DNA of 64,000 bases from Owenia fusiformis (lineage: Eukaryota; Annelida; Polychaeta; Sabellida; Oweniidae), in the NCBI GenBank assembly GCA_903813345.2, contig CAIIXF020000011.1:24236166-24300165 (forward strand). Reading direction: 5' to 3'. Shown piece by piece: positions 50,901 to 59,900 of this stretch (positions within the stretch are counted from its first letter, which is position 1; every line of letters begins with the position of its first letter). Below the pieces are notes generated by a model. That model worked only from the letters and a program-made list of their open reading frames with translations, made no database searches and was not told the origin of the DNA. Position numbers and translations under genes: made by a program.

Positions 50901-53900
50901 CACCACTGTTATATAGATGAGGATGCAACGGGACAGTGTTTAAATGTTAACAATTGAAGGAAAGAAGTTAAGTTTTATTTGCTTATTATTTATTATGGTT
51001 TATGGTTTTACAAATGGTACATTTCTTATATTAGGATCCAGAATCAATAATTTACAAAAATAAAAAAAAAACAATATTAGCTCCATCCTAATCAAAAAGT
51101 AACTCAGGGATACTATTATAAATTGTATTTTGAAGTGTATCAATGAAATAAATTAATAAATAATAAAAAAAAATAACTTTGTTATTCCACAGACATTGAC
51201 ATTTGGACATATAATCCTTAACTGCAAGTTTGATGCAAACTACACCCAGAATTTCACAAAATCTAGTTATACTGAGCAAACATGTAAAGTAATCTCACCA
51301 AAATGTTCATCAGTTGACAAGCCCAGACTCAATAGTTTCCAACAGTTTTCAGGATCCCTGTCTCCCTTTAAATCTGCACCATCCCCCTCTAGACTCTCCC
51401 TACAGAGTTGCTGAGTCAGCAAGGTTAGCCTCTCTCCTAGTGTTGGACCCTTCAGCCACACATTCACCTCCTTTGGGTTGGACTGACTCACTATTGGCCT
51501 CAGCATGGTGTGTAAAACGAGAGGACTGGCTATGTGCTGCAAAGAGTCAATAGTGAATTTTATCATATATTCCACATACTGTATGTATTCTAGATTTTGC
51601 ACTATTTCCCTCAATGGCAGTCACTATTTATGTTCATGTAATATTTTAAATAGCTTCCTAAATATTTGGTTTTATCAACCACAGTTGAAAAGTAATGATA
51701 ATGTTTCAAGTACTGGCCCTTTTTTGTTGCTTCCCATGTGGTCTAAATGTGGTGGGAACAACTTAAACCCTGTGATGCCCCAAGGATGATGCCTTTCAGC
51801 CCAATCAGTTCATTTTCAAAAACATATACATTGTACATCAAAGTTACAGCCTGGATACCTATCAATTAGCCACAATAGAGGAATTGTTTGTAAGAACATA
51901 ACAAAACAAAAATAATTTCAATTAGATTTGAAGACGTTTTAAATGAGTTTGAACTTGTAATGAATGCATGTTCAGTCAGAAAATATGTTGCTATTTTCTA
52001 ATTACATATTCTGATGGGATATTTGCTAGATCAAAATTATGTCCTATTAATTGAGTGCAGAGGGAGCTAATTCTTTGTGAAGGGTATCAAAATTAATTAA
52101 AGATCGTTTACCTGGCACATATTTTGTAAAATCTCCACTTTGACGGAAGGGTCAACCTGTTGGTACACAGCTGATATAATAGCCACAACCAACTCTAGTT
52201 CTTTATGTTTGGTGGCTTCTTCTAGCTCTAAAACCCAGGGAAGTAACTCTTTATGGAAGACATTCTGGAATACAACATTAGCTGATACGTCTGAATCGCT
52301 AGCTGCTTGCTCCTCATTTTCTATCATGCCTTGTATTGTTTTCACATTTGGGTATGTGGAGATGATTGTTGAAATAAGCTTTAGGTGATGTATGGAAGGG
52401 TCTGCTCTTGCTCTCTGATAGCTAATCTGGCATGTCTTTGAAACCAATACTTGCAATCTCTTATTGTCTGTCCATATTGCACTCTTAATTTTTTCTGCCT
52501 CAGACTTATTAGAACTCTGCAACTGTTTTTCATGTTTGTCATCTTTTTGGGGAATCGCAACTGGAGGTCTGGATTTTGAATCTGGGGTGTCTATGAATAG
52601 GACTTTTTTATTCGATTTGGGCTCCTTAGACACAATGCTAAAACATTTAAGAAATTCAGCAAGTCTTCCTAGTGTGCGGTTAACATGTGAAGGGGTCTTA
52701 TTTTCCACATCTACCATATTGAGGCAAATCATGTTTAAGTCACTCCATATACAATTAATGACTTGTTGAAAGTAATCTGATTTTTTCTCGTGAGTTTTTG
52801 CCTTCATTGTGAAGTAGGCCATCATGTCGACAAGGAGACTGTACAATGGAGAGTTTGACAGACAAGGACTGTCTTCTGTGAAGGATTGCTTTAACAATGG
52901 CAGCACCTATAAATAAATATAAAAGTTGGGAAATATTTCAATTCATATCTACAATCTACTATTTATATCTTCAATGTACATGTACAAATGCTACGAAATG
53001 TTGACAAAAGATTAGAAGCAAAAAACTGCATATTTGTAGAATGTAAAATTTCAGTAACTAATAAGTATGATGTATAAGGAGAGCAAGATGAAATTACCAA
53101 TCATTAATGCTAACACAATATTTATTGCTTTGAGTAAGTGTTGACACATACATTCTAGAGAAAAAGCAGTGAGAACATCATACAGGGTGGCCCAAAAAGC
53201 ACAACTAATAACTTTCATTCAAATATTTGTGGGTTCTGATTTTTGGTCACCCTGTACCAGGCTAGAAGAAGCATTTTTTGAGGAGGTGGTTTTTAAAGAT
53301 TTCTCTTACATGATCGGCGAAGAGATTTCTCCACACGACGTCATCATCAATATTCTGAGTGATGAGATATCTCTGACATTCCATGTAAGCATTCAAAATG
53401 GCCGCTGTCTCACTTGGGCTCACTTGGACTTTGTCCTGCTTCAACCTGTAACACCAAAAGTATTCAATGAAGACATTCGATATGACCATGCTTGGACTCA
53501 CCAGAAACTTATCTTGCTTTAACTTGTGTAAACAACAGTGTACTTTTACCATGTTTAGATACTGATATTTATTTTTAAAAAACGCATTAAATCCCTACAT
53601 ATAAAAATGCTTGTTCAGATGAGCTTCTGCGATTATAACATTCATATTAAAGTCATTTTTTCTTGCCTTTTTGGATTATAAATATCTAATTTATTTTTTG
53701 ACATTTAAATATTTGCTAAATGGAAAAAATTAACCTAAGTCTGTATTTAATCAATTCCTTTTGTCTTACCCTATTATCATGTTAGAGAAGAACTGGTTGT
53801 AAAACCTCTCCCCTCTATCAGTTCCTATGACATCATCAGGTAGCTTACTGAGAAAGGGCAAAATGTTTGGAAAAACGGACACAGCATTTCCACTACCTCC

Positions 53901-56900
53901 CTGTTTGAAGAGCACAAACAATTTTGGAACCATTCCTTTGTTGGGGTTGATTTTGGTCCAACAGTCCTGAAAATGGTGTGAAGTGATACATTTAACAGAG
54001 CTCTAGTTTGAATGATTTATGATAGAAAATCTAACATGAATTTTTTCATTGAAGAAAGAATGGGTATCGATACTGCGAAACTTTTTGAACACACGTTTCT
54101 TTTAAACCAGTCATTAAAAATTTCTGAAAATCTTACAAATTGTCAATTTAATGGCGATCTTTTAAATGGTAACAATATAATTTGAAATAGATATACATAC
54201 TTTCATCTATATTGTTTTAAAAAACACATCAAACACTTGTTTTGTTCTCGGTATCATGTTTCCAGAGTGAAATGAAACATCTTTCCGAACCTCATTGGAA
54301 CAAAACGACATAAACACAACATGTTTAGGTCTCTCAATATAGTAATTGTACAAAGGAAATTTTGGTTGATTTTAAAAAAGTATCTTGTTAATGAAATAAA
54401 AGTTTATTCTTGATTTTTATCTATTTTGGGGGGATTTTGTTTTAATTTTCTGAATACTTTTTTTAAAATCAACCAAATATTCCTTTGTATAACTTTAATA
54501 TTGAGAGGTCTAAAAACATGTTGTATATGCTATTTTGTTCCAAGAAGGTTCGGAAAGACATTTTATTTCATTCTCAAGAATTGGTAGAAAGGAGCAAAAA
54601 CAATTGCACTAAAAAAACAAAAGATGTTAACAAAAACAGTTATATAAAATATTTCTAAATAATTTTTGCATTAAATTGTTGTCAATCAGTCAACCTTACA
54701 TAAAATACCATGTTTTTTTACAGAATGTTTTCAATGATTGGTTTAAGAGAAAAACATTGTTGAATTCAGTTCTCCATATCGATACCTATCCTTTTGAACA
54801 TTCAAAGACAAAGTTTGAATTTTCCTTTTGAAGCACATTTCACAATTTATATGCTTTCACGAGACATTTCCATTTTTCTTGATTAGCAGGATCATATATA
54901 ATTTGCGGTTAATACTCCATGCAGTTTTCAAAAATATTCCTGAAATCCAACAAGTTGCATTTATTTTGAACAGTGGATCACAATTTTATTACAATTAAAA
55001 TAGATACCTTAGATACTTACTGGTATTTTAGTGACGACAACAAGTACAGCTTCCCAGAGGGTAGGGCAAATGAGTGGATCAGGTTCGTCCAGGTTATAGA
55101 GCACTAGGGGGCAGATCTTGTCTGCATATTGCTGGCAAAGGTCAGGGACACAGAGGCAGAGGGTGGAGATCACACTGTAGAAGCTGCTTCTTATCTAAAC
55201 ATGGTAATGAATTAAGCTTCATAGTATTATAGTCTCTTTACCCTACTTCTACTTCACCCCAAAGGGGAGGTGGGGGGAGATGTGTTCACATTTTTGAGCT
55301 GTTCATACAAAGCTGTTCATATCAATTTGCCAGAAATGTAAATAAAATGTCTTATAAAGGTAAAGAAAATCTAGTTGGGGATACAGTTTCTTGGACAAAG
55401 TAAACTGTTTTGATTAGATCTGGTGATCACCAATATAATCTTCATAAATATTTATTTGTTATATTACCATGTTACTCAATGATATCTCATCAGTTTTTCA
55501 CAAAAATATGCTTAATAATAAGTTGCTAAATGTTCCAATATATTCTAAAAGAGTCAAGTTAGTTAGCATCACATAAACCAATAACAGTATTCCCTCGCTT
55601 GTCTACACTTAACTCTTCTCCACAAAATAAAACACAAAACAGTAGAGAATATGTTTGATTTTTTTCTTTTATAATTACCATGCTACTTTTATGTTTTCCA
55701 TATTTCCAGAACTTTCCTTCATTCAAAATGGCAGAATATTTATCATGAAGAGACTGTTGCTGAACATCTGGTACAGTTGAGATAAACAACTTCCAGGCAA
55801 GCAGAGTAGAACTGATCACTTTGTAGTATTTAGACTCCATTTCATCCTTAGAGTACAACCTACATGCAAGAACAAGACATTAACAATGCAAAATGTTACC
55901 ACCTACCATTTGTTACAGGTGCTGGATGCCGAACACCAACCATTGACCCCCATCGCCAAAAAGTTGGAGACTATAACAATATCTCACCACTTGTGATGGT
56001 GATTTAATAAAGCTTCTATTTTTTCATGGTATTCATGGGAAAGTGGAGAAATAGGTAATTAACCCTGGTTTGAAAGACATTATCAAGAATATTAGAAAGC
56101 AGACAAGAGGCTCGTGAGACTGAGGCATTCATAAGCAATACACAAGGTATAGGGTCTTGGTTGCTGTTGCTTCAATCCGCGAGCTCTGTAATGACTGTGC
56201 TGATTTGAAACAATTCAACAAGTGAATAAAACAACTTTGTTAAAGTGCCTGTTGATGTAAAAATAAATGTATGTTACAACTAACTAATGTGACAAGTCAG
56301 TTAAAAAAGTTTTTTTTGCTGCGGCATGCTATTCTGCCTAGGAATCAACACTGGAGGCAAAGCCACTTTTTAAAGCATTGATACTTCACATTGGTAAGTA
56401 CAAAATGAACATCCATATATTGTGGTGAGAATATTTACATTTCCTAGAATGGGCATGTTTGTTTCATATTTCCATATGAATGTTGCCTACCTTGCATCAC
56501 TGAGTGTCTCTATGGTCTGTTGAATCAGGTTGTCTTGGAGATACTACAACAAACAGTACATATATAGTAAACAGTGTATGCATATTATTCTAAGTTGGGT
56601 TATGAGTAGACAACAGTAAGGAATGTATTCTGAGATTTGAAATGGAATCTTCTATGCTTGTGTTCAATCTTAGGGGCAGACCATAATGTTATGTTCAAGT
56701 TACAAAATAAATATCATATTCAAACTCTATCACTGTTAAATTATATATCTGGTTTACATGGGGTATTAGCCTTTTGCAGATTATTGACAAACTGTAGACA
56801 TAGGGGATATCTGCCTGCACCAAGGAATTTGTTTCACTTTTTATGTTGTTAAGCAAAACATTTCAATAGGGGAAAATTGGAAAAAGTTCTCATATCATTT

Positions 56901-59900
56901 ATCAAAATGCCAAGCAAATGGACAAATGATCAGACCTATAATTATAATAAAAATGATGGACAGATAAGAAAAATTAAAATCATTCGGATATTTCAAAGAC
57001 ATCAGTGTGAATGGGTAAAATGTGAAAAAGAACCCAGTTGAAGTAGCATCCTAAGTTCAAGGGGCCTTCAAAGGTAAACTTACATTCATAACTTCTGTTT
57101 TACAGAAAAGGATTGCATCAGCTTGTTTAGCCACTGGAAGTGCAGCTAAAAATGCAGCAGTTGCGGCAGATGCAGCAGGGGGGTGTGAGTCACACTGGGA
57201 TAACAGCCAACAGCCCATCAATGACTTCAAATGAGGTGCAAGATTACGACGCACCCTTAAGACCAACTGTTCAAAGGCTAGTTGGGTAGCTTCTCTCACC
57301 TTTCTGTCATTATCCTATGAGTTAGAAAGTAAAAAACAAAAAGTGTATAAATGGTACATCTGCAAGTATACCATGCTTTATTCAATTAGTACTTTGAAAT
57401 TTTCACAGATGATGTCGAAAATATTGATATATAAAAAAGACCAAAGACAATTGGTTGCGTCAATGCCATTGTTATGGTGGTTGCTATGGTAACCATTGTT
57501 TTGGGTAGATGGGGCACCCTTTTGTAAGCTGTAAGTGGCTTTTCTACACGCTGTATAACTCCAAATACATCAAATTCACATGTAAGACTACATATATCAA
57601 TTTATTCATGTTAATTAACTGCTGTATTTATCTCAAATGAAGGACCCACGGTCCTATGCTCACACAGTTTGGAACCTTCAGAGGAATGTATATCCTGACT
57701 TTCAAACAAAAATATTGATTTGGATTTGTAGTCTCGAACTTTGAGAAACTTAGATAGCATAGTTATGTGACCTAGTTTGATGACCTTTGACCTTGAAAAT
57801 TTAACTTATTCAGAGCTCAGTAAGGTCTTTTGTGATTAAGCTGACCAAAATTTACATCCAAAAATCAATTTGAAAAATCAACTTTATTGACCTTTCGAAG
57901 GTCACTGAAGGTCAAGTAAAGGTCAAATCCCAAAACTAATATCAGATTTGAACTCCTGGCAACTTGTGAATGATTTAAAAAAAAAATTGGTCAAATTGAA
58001 GCAAGTTGAAAATTAACTTATTTTTACTGTTTTTTGACGTCAAATATTTCAAAAACGGTAAAAATTTGATGCTGACATATATTGAGAAATATGTAGGGAA
58101 TGCTTAAATCTATTAATGATGTAATTTATTGCAGGAAATGATCAAGTATAAGGCAAACTTTAAGAATCTTGTCAATCACAAAACCTGCCATTGACTTTAT
58201 ACATGAGAAAGTTTCCTGAAAATGATGAAGTCCTACTTTTTTTCAAATTTTATAGAGTAAACACCAAAAACCGTAATTCCAAGAGCTTTGAAATCTTCAG
58301 AAAACATAAGTTGCATATACACCAACTACTAAAAGTTATTTGAAAGTTCTACTTCAACAAAGTGTCTAGCATTTACAGAAAAGTTAACTTTTTGACGTCA
58401 AAATCCGCAATTTTTCGGAAACCGGGCGAACTTGGGAAATGGCGATGATAGGTCAAATAGGCATTATGGATATGCATAAAATGAATGTGGATATGACTCA
58501 ATCCGAATAGCAGTTTTAATTTGTGCGGCCAATGTTGACGGACGGACGGACGGACCAACGGACGGACCAACGGACGGACGGACGGACGCCTGGTCAATCC
58601 CATAGGCTCACTGTGTGAGCCAAAAATGACTAAACTTTCAATATGACAAGAAATTACCCCTCTTGAATCCATGCTCTTCTCATCTCTGTGAACTTATCAT
58701 TGCATAGTAGTAATAGCAAAGCCCCTTAAATGCTTAAAACACCACACTAGTACTAAAATGGTCCAACTGAAAATGATCAGTGTGACCAACTTAACTTACA
58801 AGAGCCATCTTGTTGTAGAGACGAGGCCAGAATGGTAAAGCCCCAAGCACAATATCAGTCTCCTTCTCCTTGCATAATGTACTGAACTCTTGTAGGGCCT
58901 GGAATACAATGAAACTGATTGAATACAGTACACATAAATTTGTCTATAGCTACATGTATTTTGCACTGGAGGTCAGTTTTTATCAAAATCCTAAGAAGCT
59001 TCAATCAAGTCAAAACTAAATTACTTCAAGAATGCGCATCTTTTCACAAAAGTCTAACTTGCTTTTGACCCAGAGTTTCCTATCTGTAGCTCAAAATGAG
59101 TACAATTAGTTTAAAATGGGTCACTTTTCATATTGAGCCATCTACCTTTAACTTTGTTGTTGCATCTTTCTTAGCTAATTTTCTAAGAACCATTCGGAAA
59201 TCTGCATCAACATTAGAGTCTGCTTCATCACTGCCTTGCGCTGTTGGCACATAACCAAGATCTCCCGATAGTGCTCCGAAACCAACAAAACCTGTGGCCC
59301 CACCTGGTGTAGTTAACTGCTCAGCTGCCCGGCTGCTACTGGAGGGCTGCAATAATGCAGATTGAAGTATTGTTGGTAAAGAGGGTCATTATGCAATGTA
59401 GTGCAGTGGGAGAAAGGGATAACATTATAATCCAGTAAAACTTTCACTAGAAAAATACAAAGGCCATATGATATGTGGAGAAAACTACTCTACCTTTCGT
59501 AAAAGACCCCTTTGAAAGACAATAAACAAACTTAAATGCTTGTTTTGTTGTTGGCTAGGTAATAATGCCACATATCAATTAAGAATCCACAGTGATCTGT
59601 GGCATTTAGATTATTTGTTTGTTTAGTTCCTTATGGTATCACGTTGTACTTCCAAATCTCTCCAAAATCTTCTTCAAAGTGTTTCTGAAATATCATACCT
59701 TGATACCAGTAATGAGAACTCGTACCAAGATGGCAAGTTCTGAAAATTTTCCAATCGGAGTTGTTCGCCTGTATTTTTTAGATTCAGCTTATTTATACTT
59801 TTCCCTTAGCCTATGGTGTGAAATCAACAAAATCTAATCTATCATAAAGATTTTAAAATTCCCTATCAATATGGCAGAAAAGATACAATAACTCTGCCAA

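Noticed and set aside
53169-53522. Plus-strand 117-codon frame
   Set aside because: It is antisense to LTN1 exon 9, whose minus-strand product matches listerin and has splice sites in phase.
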